A DNA stretch of 18,525 nt from Porphyromonadaceae bacterium UBA4702 (GCA_002404675.1 DHKE01000002.1:1-18525), one strand, 5' to 3'. Positions 7,845-15,634 are shown, counted from the first letter of the stretch. The notes: generated by a model not told the origin, from the sequence alone. Program-made: numbers and translations.

Positions 7845-9245
7845 TTAGTTTTGTTCTATAATTGATTGTGTTTTGTCTATCAGTTCAGCATCGATGCCGA
7901 GCAGCCTGGCTATTCGCACCGCCTCGTGGGGGACGCTGTCGCCGGCCTCTTCGGTGAGGGAGTAGTCGATGTATTTGTTCAGGTCGCCCGGGCGCAGCGG
8001 CGTGCCGGGCGGTATGTCTGCGAGTCCCTTTACGCGCAGCCTGTGACACGGCACTGTGATGCCGCTGTAGTGCGTGGTGAGGGCGGTGGTGCTGTCGTAG
8101 CCCGACAGTATGGAGGTGAGAGCCTGTACCAGCGCGAGGCCTTCGACGGGGTTGGTGGTGCGTGCCGGCTCGTCGATGAGGACGAGGGCGCGGATGCCTG
8201 ACCGCAGCCTGCTGAGGATGGTGTCGATGCGCATCATCTCGGCGGCGTATGACGACAGGCCGGACATCTCGGACTGGTCGTCGCCGATGCTCAGCAGTAT
8301 CTCGTCCACCGGAGCAATGCGGGCCTCTGCAGCGGGGACGTACATGCCGAATTGCATCATGGCCTGTGCCAGTGCGGCAGACTTGAGCAGGACGCTCTTG
8401 CCGGCCATGTTAGCGCCGGTGATGACAGTAGCGCCTGGGCGCAGGGTTATGTCTACCGGCTGGTACGTCTTCCCTTTCTGCGCCAGGGCTGCGCGTACAG
8501 CGGGGTTGACCAGCCCTGTGTAGTGTACGCCTTCGCTGGCTGCCAGGGGCTTGGTGAGGTGCTCGCTTGCGGCGAGGCGTGACAGTGCTTGCAGCACATC
8601 GAGCTGCGCCACTTGCGCAAGGGCTTCGTTTATAGCGTCGGCATGAGTGTGCAGCTGCCGCGACAGGTCCTCGCGGATGTCGTCTTCCAGCTCGGTGGCG
8701 GTTATGAACAGCTGTTCCGCCTCGCGTGTCGCTTCGTCAGAGCCGTCAGCGTTGAGAGCCTTGATGCGCTTGCGTACGGCTGCCAGCTCTGTGGAGTAGT
8801 CGTCGTATATGTAGAAGTGCGGGATGCGGGCGCGGCACGGGTCGAGTATGTCTGCCACCGGCTCGAGGTCTGGCATCACAACTGCTGTTATGTCTGTCTG
8901 CATCAAGGCTTTGCGCAGTTCCATGACCGTTAGGGCAAATGATTTCAGCTCGAAAAGCTCGATGTCGTCGAGACGGTCAGCCTGGAGTGTCCGTGCTGCC
9001 GTGCCCTTTATTTCCTTGATTTGCATCAGCCCCAGGCGTATTGCGTCCATAGCCTTGGCTCTGTCGGGGTTGCTGTCCTCGGCAATGAGTTCGCCGACAG
9101 CCTCGAGTGCGCGGCGTATGCTTTCGGCATCACGCAGCCATGGCAATGACATGAGCCTGCGACGTCCCGGAGCAGACATCACTTCTATCCGGCTGACCAT
9201 GTGCGCCATGCCAGGGACTATGTCCATCATTTCGCGTAATACCAT
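7845..9245 (-). CDS. kamC: KamC, MutS-like ATPase associated with lysine aminomutase
   Basis: This 466-residue protein is built like the C-terminal core and ATPase of MutS but lacks the mismatch-recognition and connector domains. Residues 1-230 are largely helical (lever/clamp-like). Residues 265-450 form the ATPase, with Walker A GANMAGKS (277-284), a SIGDDQSEMSGLSSYAAEM signature (319-337), Walker B ALVLIDEP (353-360) and an ALTTHYSG segment. Such proteins are regularly encoded between the lysine 2,3- and 5,6-aminomutase genes of lysine fermenters. The proposed role, with KamB, is ATP-dependent maintenance or reactivation of the B12 enzyme KamDE rather than DNA repair; that role is inferred from context. 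The gene is 16 bp after kamB and 15 bp before kamD. Confidence 0.88.
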   Translation of the reverse strand: MVLREMMDIVPGMAHMVSRIEVMSAPGRRRLMSLPWLRDAESIRRALEAVGELIAEDSNPDRAKAMDAIRLGLMQIKEIKGTAARTLQADRLDDIELFELKSFALTVMELRKALMQTDITAVVMPDLEPVADILDPCRARIPHFYIYDDYSTELAAVRKRIKALNADGSDEATREAEQLFITATELEDDIREDLSRQLHTHADAINEALAQVAQLDVLQALSRLAASEHLTKPLAASEGVHYTGLVNPAVRAALAQKGKTYQPVDITLRPGATVITGANMAGKSVLLKSAALAQAMMQFGMYVPAAEARIAPVDEILLSIGDDQSEMSGLSSYAAEMMRIDTILSRLRSGIRALVLIDEPARTTNPVEGLALVQALTSILSGYDSTTALTTHYSGITVPCHRLRVKGLADIPPGTPLRPGDLNKYIDYSLTEEAGDSVPHEAVRIARLLGIDAELIDKTQSIIEQN

Positions 9246-9261
9246 ATATAATATCGTTCGC

Positions 9262-10305
9262 TTATGCAGTTTGCAGAGATTGCTCTCGTTCTTTCCTTTG
9301 TATCTCCATTATGTCGTAGACTGGCACGCTGATATGCTGGCGCAGGGCGTCTTGCAGCTGCCCGGTGTCAACGGTGTAGCCTTGCGGCGAGCGCGGGTTG
9401 ACGGTCACGGCTATCAGCTGTGTAGTGTGGAGAACCTTCACGCTGCCTCCCTTGCGCAGGAAAGTGTAGTATGTCTGCGGCTCGGCAAACATCCGCGTGA
9501 AGTCCTTCATTATCAGTACAGTCCCATTCACCTCGCGTTGTGAGGCGAGGAACTTCATCAGTTTTTCGCTCACAGCCCCTGCCACATATATGGTCTTGCC
9601 GTGGCGGAAGAGCTCGTCCTTACGTGATCCGACCATGTATGCCGATTGTATGCCAGGGTCATGCACATCGCCGTCAGTGTCAACAGTCCGCACACCCTGC
9701 TGCACGCTCGCCAACGACTCTGCCAGGTGCCCCTCGATGCGCGGCAGCGAAATCAGGTCGTATACATACCGTGTCTGCTGTACGATGCGCTGTATGTTGG
9801 GCGACAGCGCTGCTCCGGTGGCGAGCACCATGGCATCGGTGACTTCCGGCGCGCTCAGCGACAGCCGCGACAATGCCCCGTCAACGATTGTAGTCTGCAC
9901 GCCGAGGCTTTGCATCGACGCTATCAGCCGGCGCACTGCCGCTGTGTCGGCAGGCCCGGAGAGTATCACCTTGCCGCTGTCAACGGCGCGTGCCGTCACC
10001 AGCCGCCCGAGCGAAGTCTGGCAGGTGCTCAGGTCGAGTATCTCTGCCGTGAGCCGCTTCTGCCGGTAGTGCATCTCGGAGGTGACGAAATACATGCCGG
10101 CGGAAAGGGTGATTTCCGGCTTGTGGGTCTCCGTGACCTGGTCGCGGTTCTCGCCGTCAACTCCAATGGAGGTTATGGCGAAACGCCGTCCCGTCTCCCT
10201 CGCATGGCGCAGGATGTAGTTCAGGCATTCCGTCTTGCCGGCATTTTTCGCCAGTCCCGCTATCGCGACACTGCGGTGACGGCATATATCCTCCAGGAGT
10301 TGCAT
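9262..10305 (-). CDS. kamB: KamB, lysine-pathway accessory P-loop protein
   Basis: This 347-residue protein is conserved in lysine-fermentation clusters, where it is encoded between kamA and kamC. The N-terminus shows a nucleotide-binding loop, AIAGLAKNAGKT (14-25). The first glycine is five residues from GKT's glycine rather than the four of a strict Walker A, which gives a slightly longer loop. The rest includes ITSIGVDGENRD, LSGPADTAAVRRLIASMQ and an IVDGALSRL segment, suggesting an alternating alpha/beta GTPase- or ATPase-like fold. No transmembrane segment is visible. Family function is not firmly known to me; a role with KamC in assembling or reactivating KamDE is the reasonable inference. 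The gene is 18 bp after kamA and 16 bp before kamC. Confidence 0.82.
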   Translation of the reverse strand: MQLLEDICRHRSVAIAGLAKNAGKTECLNYILRHARETGRRFAITSIGVDGENRDQVTETHKPEITLSAGMYFVTSEMHYRQKRLTAEILDLSTCQTSLGRLVTARAVDSGKVILSGPADTAAVRRLIASMQSLGVQTTIVDGALSRLSLSAPEVTDAMVLATGAALSPNIQRIVQQTRYVYDLISLPRIEGHLAESLASVQQGVRTVDTDGDVHDPGIQSAYMVGSRKDELFRHGKTIYVAGAVSEKLMKFLASQREVNGTVLIMKDFTRMFAEPQTYYTFLRKGGSVKVLHTTQLIAVTVNPRSPQGYTVDTGQLQDALRQHISVPVYDIMEIQRKEREQSLQTA

Positions 10306-10323
10306 AGGCGCTGCGTGAGCGGA

Positions 10324-11556
10324 TCAGTGTTTGTTGCGGTTGTGACGCGCCAGGTTGCTGGGCTCGAGAGCTAACTGGTCGCCGTGGAGCAGCGCTGCCA
10401 CGCCCTCCTTGGTAGCGCCCACAGCATCATGGAACGCGGGATATTCCGCAGGTTCGGTGTATGTGGTGATGACGCCCTCGTAGTTGCGCAGAACTACACG
10501 GCCGGGAGCCTGGGAAATCACGTAGTTCGGCATCACAGGTATCTTGCCGCCGCCGCCGGGAGCGTCAACGACAAATGTGGGCACTGCGTAGCCGGATGTG
10601 TGTCCGCGCAGGTTCTCGATGATTTCGATGCCCTTCGACACCGGAGTGCGGAAATGCTCGATGCCTGTCGAGAGGTCGCACTGGTAGATGTAGTACGGGC
10701 GAACACGCATCTTCACCAGTTCGTGCATCAGTTTCTTCATGATGACGGTGTCGTCGTTGATGCCGCGCAGCAGCACTGACTGGTTGCCCAGAGGAATGCC
10801 TGCATCGGCGAGGCGTGCGCAAGCCTGCTTGGACTCGGCGGTCACCTCATCAGGGTGGTTGAAGTGAGTGTTGAGCCAGATGGGGTGGTATTTCTTGAGC
10901 ATGTTGCACAGCTCCGGAGTGATGCGCTGCGGGCATACCACGGGGACACGGCTGCCGAGGCGCACGATTTCCACATGGGGAATCTGGCGCAGACGGCTGA
11001 TGATGTACTCGAGGGTCTCGTCGCTCACCAGGAGGCAGTCTCCGCCGGAGAGGAGCACGTCACGCACCTGCGGAGTGCGTGCGATGTACTCGATGCACTT
11101 GTCGATGCGGTCCTTGGGGACTGCGCTGTCATGCTGGCCGGCGAAACGGCGGCGTGTGCAGTGACGGCAGTACATGGAGCACTGGTCGGTGATGAGGAAA
11201 AGCACGCGGTCTGGGTAGCGGTGTGTCAGTCCCGGCACGGGAGAGTCGCTGTCCTCGTGCAAGGGGTCGTCCAGGTCGGCTGTGGCCTTGTGGAGCTCCT
11301 TCTCTGTCGGCACGCACTGCTTGCGGATAGGGCAGTCGGGATTTTCGGTGTCGATGAGGCTGAGGTAGTAGGGGGTGATGGCCATGCGCAGGTGCTTGAG
11401 AGCCTCGCGGATGGCGTTCTCCTCCTTCTCGCTCAGTTTCAGGTATTTCTTAAGCTGGTCAACAGTCTCAATGCGGTTTCTCACCTGCCAGTGCCAGTCG
11501 TTCCACTGCTCGTCTGTCACCTCGGGGAAAAACTCCTTTCTTCTGCTTTCTTTCAT
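10324..11556 (-). CDS. kamA: L-lysine 2,3-aminomutase (radical SAM, PLP)
   Basis: This 410-residue radical SAM enzyme converts L-lysine to L-beta-lysine, the committed first step of the pathway. The [4Fe-4S] cluster motif is CSMYCRHC (Cys126, Cys130, Cys133) followed by TRRR. The PLP-binding lysine is Lys338 in DAPGGGGK. Asp294 (YQCD) and Asp331 (VVDAP) match, within one position, the two aspartates I recall as binding the lysine side-chain amine in the Clostridium subterminale enzyme. This favours genuine lysine activity over EpmB-type or glutamate aminomutase relatives. The N-terminal helical region (residues 1-110) and the C-terminal tail are complete. The gene starts 118 bp after kdd, the longest gap in the operon, and that gap holds two hairpins. 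Confidence 0.97.
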   Translation of the reverse strand: MKESRRKEFFPEVTDEQWNDWHWQVRNRIETVDQLKKYLKLSEKEENAIREALKHLRMAITPYYLSLIDTENPDCPIRKQCVPTEKELHKATADLDDPLHEDSDSPVPGLTHRYPDRVLFLITDQCSMYCRHCTRRRFAGQHDSAVPKDRIDKCIEYIARTPQVRDVLLSGGDCLLVSDETLEYIISRLRQIPHVEIVRLGSRVPVVCPQRITPELCNMLKKYHPIWLNTHFNHPDEVTAESKQACARLADAGIPLGNQSVLLRGINDDTVIMKKLMHELVKMRVRPYYIYQCDLSTGIEHFRTPVSKGIEIIENLRGHTSGYAVPTFVVDAPGGGGKIPVMPNYVISQAPGRVVLRNYEGVITTYTEPAEYPAFHDAVGATKEGVAALLHGDQLALEPSNLARHNRNKH

Positions 11557-11574
11557 TTGGGGTATCTTATGACG

Positions 11575-11610
11575 TTATCCGGCACGGCACAAAAATGCCG
11601 TAGCGGATAA
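11575..11610 (-). promoter_or_regulatory. Hairpin 1 in the kdd-kamA gap
   Basis: TTATCCG (11575-11581) pairs exactly with CGGATAA (11604-11610), and inside it CGGCA (11585-11589) pairs with TGCCG (11596-11600). A 3-nt internal loop and a CAAAAA apical loop complete the structure. It lies just upstream of kamA in the transcript. No T-tract follows on the minus strand, so a processing or stability role is more likely than termination. Confidence 0.5.
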
Positions 11611-11618
11611 TAATGTGT

Positions 11619-11664
11619 ATGGGGACGCCCCGCCGCGCCGGCAGGCGTGGCGGGCCGTCTCCAT
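11619..11664 (-). promoter_or_regulatory. Hairpin 2 in the kdd-kamA gap
   Basis: This is a long, very GC-rich imperfect inverted repeat. The arm starting ATGGGGACGCCCCGCC pairs with the arm ending GGCGGGCCGTCTCCAT with only a few mismatches. It begins 10 nt after the kdd stop and comes before hairpin 1 in the transcript. It probably protects the 3' end of the upstream four-gene segment or attenuates read-through into kamA. Confidence 0.5.
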
Positions 11665-11674
11665 ATCAGATTAT

Positions 11675-12718
11675 TTATGCGTACAGTTCGGTGAAGATCT
11701 TTCTCAGAGCCTCGCATTCGCGCAGCTCCTGGAGTGTGATCTCGGCGTGGCCCTTGGTGTAGCCGTTGCCGACAATCATAGTCACGTCGCTGCCTACGCC
11801 CTCTGCGCCGAGAGCAGCCTTGGTGAAGCTGGTGGCCATTGAGAAGAAGTAAACGATGCCGTCGTCCTTGGTGCAGAGCACTGAAGTCATCTCCGTGTCG
11901 GGGATGTTGACATTGTTGATAGTGATGTCGCACATCTTGCCGCCAGTGATTTCTTCGATCTTCTCCATTACGGGAACGGGCTTAGTGGCGTCAGCTGCGA
12001 AGACAACGTCGCAGAAGCCGAGCTTCTTCAGGCGCTCGGTGCTGCGCTCGCTGTGGCACAGGCCGATCACCTTGCCTGTAACACCTGCACGCTTCTTGGC
12101 CTCGTAGCAGCAGAGCATGCCGGACTTGCCGCCGGCTCCGATGATGAGCACTGTGTCGCCGGGCTTGACGAGCTTGGCTGTCTGTGCGGGCGCGCCGGCT
12201 ACGTCGAGCGCTGACAGGGCGAGGTTCTCGGGCAGGTCGCTGGGTATCTTGGCATAGATGCCGCTCTCGAAGAGGATAGCCTTGCCGTCGATGTCAACCT
12301 GGTCGATGTCGGGACGGATGTCCTTGATCTTGTCGATGCGCAGCGGAGTCAGTGACAGAGAAACGAGTGTGGCGATCTTGTCGCCCTCCTTGAGGTCGAT
12401 TTTGCCTTTCAGCGCGTCGCCGATCTTCTCAACAGTGCCGAGGAGCATGCCGCCTGAACCGGTCACGGGGTTGCGGTGCTTGCCCTGCTTGGCAACGATG
12501 TCAAGCATGATTTCGGCGATTTTCTTCTTGTCGCCGCCTGCCTGCTCTTCAATCTGGGTGAAGCTGGCAGAGTCGATGTTGAGTGTCTGAACGTCGATCA
12601 GGATCTCGTTGTCGTAGATCTCGTCCATGTTGTTGTCGAGCTTGTTAGCGGGCTGGGGGAGTACGCCAACGGGGTCAAGCACGCGGTGTGTGCCGTATTT
12701 GTTTCCTTTTTTCTGCAT
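11675..12718 (-). CDS. kdd: L-erythro-3,5-diaminohexanoate dehydrogenase
   Basis: This 347-residue NAD(P)-dependent dehydrogenase oxidatively deaminates 3,5-diaminohexanoate to 5-amino-3-oxohexanoate, releasing ammonia. The fold resembles a medium-chain dehydrogenase: an N-terminal GroES-like half (GTHRVLDPVGVLPQPANKLDNN at the start, NPVTGSGGMLLGTV near residues 83-95) and a Rossmann half with the dinucleotide loop GAGGKSG (194-200), CHSERSTERLKKLG and VFAADATKPVPVMEKI. The zinc ligands of classical alcohol dehydrogenases are not evident, as I would expect for this family. Size and start match other Kdd proteins as I recall them. The gene sits between kce (52 bp upstream) and kamA (118 bp downstream), adjacent to the enzymes that make its substrate and use its product. 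Confidence 0.93.
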   Translation of the reverse strand: MQKKGNKYGTHRVLDPVGVLPQPANKLDNNMDEIYDNEILIDVQTLNIDSASFTQIEEQAGGDKKKIAEIMLDIVAKQGKHRNPVTGSGGMLLGTVEKIGDALKGKIDLKEGDKIATLVSLSLTPLRIDKIKDIRPDIDQVDIDGKAILFESGIYAKIPSDLPENLALSALDVAGAPAQTAKLVKPGDTVLIIGAGGKSGMLCCYEAKKRAGVTGKVIGLCHSERSTERLKKLGFCDVVFAADATKPVPVMEKIEEITGGKMCDITINNVNIPDTEMTSVLCTKDDGIVYFFSMATSFTKAALGAEGVGSDVTMIVGNGYTKGHAEITLQELRECEALRKIFTELYA

Positions 12719-12770
12719 GGTTCTTGATATTTTGAGTTTTGTTATTTACTTGAGTGTCAGTTGTATGCTG

Positions 12771-13598
12771 TTATTTGCGGGGCTTGAGGCCGAGTATTTC
12801 GCGAGCCTCTGCCGGGGTGGCTACCTCACGGCCGAGTTCCTTGGCCAGACGCACTACCTTGGCCACGAGTTCGCCGTTGGATTTTGCCAGTACGCCGCGC
12901 TCCAGGTAGAGGTTGTCCTCGAAGCCTACACGGACGTTGCCGCCCATGACGATAGCGGCGGCAGCGAGGGTGAAGGCATGGCGGCCGATGCCGGTGGCTG
13001 TCCATGTCGAGCCGGCGGGGATGGCGTTGACCAGCCAGGCCAGGTTCTGGGCGGTGGCTCCGGTGCACCCGGGCACGCCGAGCACAAAGTTGAACTGCAT
13101 CGGCGCGCCGGGCACATGGCCCTTGCGGGCCATGTTGAGGACAGTCTCGAGGTGTCCCATCTCGAAGCACTCGTATTCGGGCTTGATGCCGTTTTCCATC
13201 ATGCGCTTGCCGAAGGCACGCATCATCGGCATGGTGTTCTCAAACACATCGTCGCCGAAGTTGCAAGTGCCGCAGTCGAGCGTAGCCATTTCGGGCATCA
13301 GCTCGGTGGGCTGCAGACGCTCTTCCGCTGTCATGCCCACTGCGCCGCCGGTTGAGGGGATGAGTATGACATCGGGACATACCTTATATATAGCGTCGAT
13401 GCACTCCTTGAAGCGAGCCTTGCTCTGAGTCGGAGTGCCGTCGTCCTCGCGCACGTGGATGTGGACGATTGCTGCGCCGGCGTCAACGGCAGACTTCGCC
13501 TCGCGTACTATCTCCTCTACGGTGTAGGGGACAGCGGGGTTCTGCTCCTTGGTGACTTCCGCGCCGCAGATAGCTGCTGTGATTATGAGTTTGTCCAT
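12771..13598 (-). CDS. kce: 3-keto-5-aminohexanoate cleavage enzyme (BKACE family)
   Basis: This 275-residue zinc-dependent TIM-barrel enzyme of the BKACE (formerly DUF849) family condenses 5-amino-3-oxohexanoate with acetyl-CoA and releases acetoacetate and 3-aminobutyryl-CoA. The metal ligands are visible as His46 and His48 in IVHIHVR, with Glu227 in VGFEDN the likely third ligand. Glu14 near the N-terminus, the PSTGGAVGMTAEERL loop and the GIGRHAF segment are typical of Kce. In related enzymes other beta-keto acids are used; the placement between kal and kdd fixes the substrate here. It starts 9 bp after kal and ends 52 bp before kdd. Confidence 0.95.
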   Translation of the reverse strand: MDKLIITAAICGAEVTKEQNPAVPYTVEEIVREAKSAVDAGAAIVHIHVREDDGTPTQSKARFKECIDAIYKVCPDVILIPSTGGAVGMTAEERLQPTELMPEMATLDCGTCNFGDDVFENTMPMMRAFGKRMMENGIKPEYECFEMGHLETVLNMARKGHVPGAPMQFNFVLGVPGCTGATAQNLAWLVNAIPAGSTWTATGIGRHAFTLAAAAIVMGGNVRVGFEDNLYLERGVLAKSNGELVAKVVRLAKELGREVATPAEAREILGLKPRK

Positions 13599-13607
13599 AG
13601 CTGCGTG

Positions 13608-13994
13608 TCAGTTTTTGCGCTGGTCTTCCTTCTTGACTACGCATGTTCCGCTGGCGCGGCATACGAGGATGGGCTCTTCCAGCACATCGGCTGCGCTCGG
13701 GGAGATGTCGGGGCGAGCAGCCACGACCTTCTTTGCCTCAAACACCATCTTGCGGGACGAGTTGCCCACATTGACTATCTCACCTGTAGCTTCGATGTAG
13801 TCGCCGGCGTAAACGGGAGCCAGGAACTCAACGTTGTCGTAAGCCACGAACAGACCCTCGTCGCCGTCGTGCATGATCAGGAGTTCTGTAGCCACGTCGC
13901 CGAACAGGTGTACCATGTGTGCACCGTCCACCAGGTTGCCGCCGTAGTGAGCATCCTTTGCGCTCATACGCAGACGAATCATTGTCTTTTCCAT
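13608..13994 (-). CDS. kal: 3-aminobutyryl-CoA ammonia-lyase
   Basis: This 128-residue hotdog-fold protein removes ammonia from 3-aminobutyryl-CoA to form crotonyl-CoA. The family stretch [20 protein letters not shown] (11-30) is clear, followed by [19 protein letters not shown], a beta-rich core [20 protein letters not shown] and [15 protein letters not shown]. The ATG at 13994 gives [10 protein letters not shown]; an in-frame ATG at 13982 is possible, but the upstream one fits the family length. The gene is 48 bp after atoD and 9 bp before kce. Confidence 0.93.
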   Translation of the reverse strand: MEKTMIRLRMSAKDAHYGGNLVDGAHMVHLFGDVATELLIMHDGDEGLFVAYDNVEFLAPVYAGDYIEATGEIVNVGNSSRKMVFEAKKVVAARPDISPSAADVLEEPILVCRASGTCVVKKEDQRKN

Positions 13995-14042
13995 ATATGT
14001 CAGTATATTAGGTTTTTAGTGTTATGTTTGATTTGCGGCCTC

Positions 14043-14690
14043 TTATTTCTTGAGCATGTAGTCCACCATGATGCAGGGTGTGTGCACAGCTTCGGGGGCG
14101 ATAGCGCCCACAGGCACGGTTTTCTTGGCCTCAACGATGACCAGGTCTGCTGCCGTGGCCATCATCGGGTTGAAGTTCTGCGAGGTGCCGTGGTATACCA
14201 GGTTGCCTTTTTCGTCGGCAACGCTTGCGCCGATGAGAGCCACGTCGGCGCGGAGGGGCTTCTCGAGGAGGTAGTCCTTGCCGTCGACGTTGATGATCTG
14301 CTTGCCTTCAGCCACGACAGTGCCGAGGCCCGTCGGTGTGAGAAAGCCGCCGAGGCCGCAGCCGCCGGCACGCACGCGCTCTGCCAGGGTACCCTGTGGC
14401 ACGAACTCTATTTCGATTTCCCCAGCGTTCATCTGCTCCGAAGCCTGGGGGGTCGCGCCGATGTATGACACGATGAGCTTGCGCAGCTGACGGTTCACCA
14501 GCAGCTGGCCCACGCCCTTGTCGGGGTAGGCTGTGTCGTTGCATATCAGCGTCAAGTCCTTGACGTCAGATTTCGCAAGGGCATCGATGATGGTGTTGGG
14601 AGTTCCGTTGGCGAGGAAACCGCCAACCATTATGGTCATGCCATCCTTTATTTTCGCGATGGCGTCTTCGAGTGAAATGTATTGGCTCAT
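14043..14690 (-). CDS. atoD: Butyryl-CoA:acetoacetate CoA-transferase, alpha subunit
   Basis: This is the A (alpha) subunit of a family I CoA-transferase and the first gene of the lysine operon. Family blocks are DGMTIMVGGFLANGTPNTII, DLTLICNDTAYPDKGVGQLL, FVPQGTLAERVRAGGCGLGG, FLTPTGLGTVVAEGKQ, LRADVALIGASVADEKGNL and NFNPMMATAADLVIVEAKK. I chose the ATG at 14690 (MSQYISLEDA), giving 215 residues; the GTG two codons upstream at 14696 is a less likely start. The leader from the predicted transcription start is about 50 nt. Its beta subunit is not next to it but lies about 8.6 kb downstream after kamE; both are on the same strand and presumably in one transcript. Butyryl-CoA and acetoacetate are inferred as substrates from the pathway. 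Confidence 0.93.
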   Translation of the reverse strand: MSQYISLEDAIAKIKDGMTIMVGGFLANGTPNTIIDALAKSDVKDLTLICNDTAYPDKGVGQLLVNRQLRKLIVSYIGATPQASEQMNAGEIEIEFVPQGTLAERVRAGGCGLGGFLTPTGLGTVVAEGKQIINVDGKDYLLEKPLRADVALIGASVADEKGNLVYHGTSQNFNPMMATAADLVIVEAKKTVPVGAIAPEAVHTPCIMVDYMLKK

Positions 14691-14745
14691 AGGCACTTAG
14701 CTTGTTTAATTCATGGTATAGACACAGGGTGTCCGTAATTTACAC

Positions 14746-14776
14746 CAAAAGTACTCTTTTTTTCTGACTTGGCAAA
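14746..14776 (-). promoter_or_regulatory. Promoter of the lysine-fermentation operon
   Basis: On the minus strand the -33 element TTTG (14773-14776) is separated by 19 nt from the -7 element TACTTTTG (14746-14753), both exact matches to the Bacteroidota primary sigma factor consensus. The predicted start is near 14739, about 50 nt before the atoD ATG. Scanning the gaps upstream of kal, kdd, kamA, atoA, bcd and etfA on the same strand for TAnnTTTG showed no second copy, so the 14 genes appear to depend on this promoter. No operator or riboswitch-sized leader is visible. Confidence 0.75.
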
Positions 14777-14887
14777 ATTGCATTAGATAAATTTTTCCGT
14801 TATTCATTTCCCATGCGCCGTTTATGCGGGACGGCATCATCGTTTTCTGCAATCACGCATGGCCTTGCGGCGTGCCGCCGGTATGCA

Positions 14888-14921
14888 GTTCCCCGGCGCG
14901 GTATGGGTCGCGCCGGGGAAC
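14888..14921 (-). terminator. Strong hairpin downstream of adk
   Basis: A perfect 13-bp inverted repeat (GTTCCCCGGCGCG / CGCGCCGGGGAAC) with an 8-nt loop lies 47 nt past the adk stop and before the lysine promoter. No T-tract follows on either strand. It probably marks the 3' end of the hpt-adk transcript and insulates the lysine operon. The rest of 14777-14967 holds nothing else I can support. Confidence 0.5.
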
Positions 14922-14967
14922 GGGTATGTATGAAAGCCGCGTGCTGGCTGCACTGCGGCAGTATTGG

Positions 14968-15549
14968 TCATATAGGGGGCAGGATGCCGTCCATGAGGCT
15001 TGTCACCTGCTCCGAGGTTTCCGCAATTTCCCCATGGCCGTCAATGCGGTGGTACAGGCCTCTGTTCACATAGTAGTCGTGCAGCGGCTTGGTCTGCTTG
15101 TGGTATACGTCCAGACGGCGCGTGATGGTCTCGAGGTTGTCGTCGGCGCGTCCGAACTCCTTGCCTCGTTGCAGCATGCGGTGTATCAACTCTTCTTCAG
15201 GAACTTCGAGGCCGATTACCGCATCGATTTTGAAACCGTGCTTGGCGAGCATTCTGTCGAGAGCCTCCGCCTGCGGCTCTGTGCGCGGAAAGCCGTCGAA
15301 GATGATGCCGCGCGAGCCGGCCTTCTCGTCCAGCACGTTCTCGATTATTTCGATCATCACGTCATCCGGTATCAGCTGGCCTTTGCTGATGTACTTGTCT
15401 GCCAGCCGTCCCAGATCGGTATGCCGCGCAATGTGGTCGCGCAGCAGCTCGCCCGTCGAGATGTGGTACAGCCCGTAGCGGTTCTTCAGATTGTCGCTCT
15501 GAGTGCCTTTGCCGCTGCCGGGGGCTCCGAATAATACGATGTTTGTCAT
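14968..15549 (-). CDS. adk: Adenylate kinase
   Basis: This 193-residue cytosolic enzyme interconverts ATP plus AMP and two ADP. The P-loop is GAPGSGKGT (8-16). AMP-site residues are in STGELLRDHI and FDGFPRTEPQAEALD. The LID is the short form: after RGKEFGRADDN the chain goes straight into RRLDVYHKQTKPL with no zinc-finger insertion, as in other short bacterial Adks. It follows hpt by 85 bp with no promoter match in the gap, so the two are probably cotranscribed. In some Bacteroidales obg follows hpt-adk, as far as I recall; here the lysine operon follows instead. Confidence 0.96.
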   Translation of the reverse strand: MTNIVLFGAPGSGKGTQSDNLKNRYGLYHISTGELLRDHIARHTDLGRLADKYISKGQLIPDDVMIEIIENVLDEKAGSRGIIFDGFPRTEPQAEALDRMLAKHGFKIDAVIGLEVPEEELIHRMLQRGKEFGRADDNLETITRRLDVYHKQTKPLHDYYVNRGLYHRIDGHGEIAETSEQVTSLMDGILPPI

Positions 15550-15634
15550 GTCTGTTTGTCTGGTTTAATACCCGCCGTGTGCAGGTTGTGATTCTGGTAT
15601 TGTATTAAGGTTGGTCTCGTGTGTCGCGGCAGGG

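Noticed and set aside
7845-9245. Mismatch repair MutS or MutS2
   Set aside because: It is too short at 466 residues, lacks the mismatch-recognition domain and the Smr domain, and sits inside the kam gene order.
10324-11556. EF-P lysine aminomutase EpmB or glutamate 2,3-aminomutase
   Set aside because: The two lysine-contacting aspartates (294, 331) are present, and the surrounding genes use beta-lysine.
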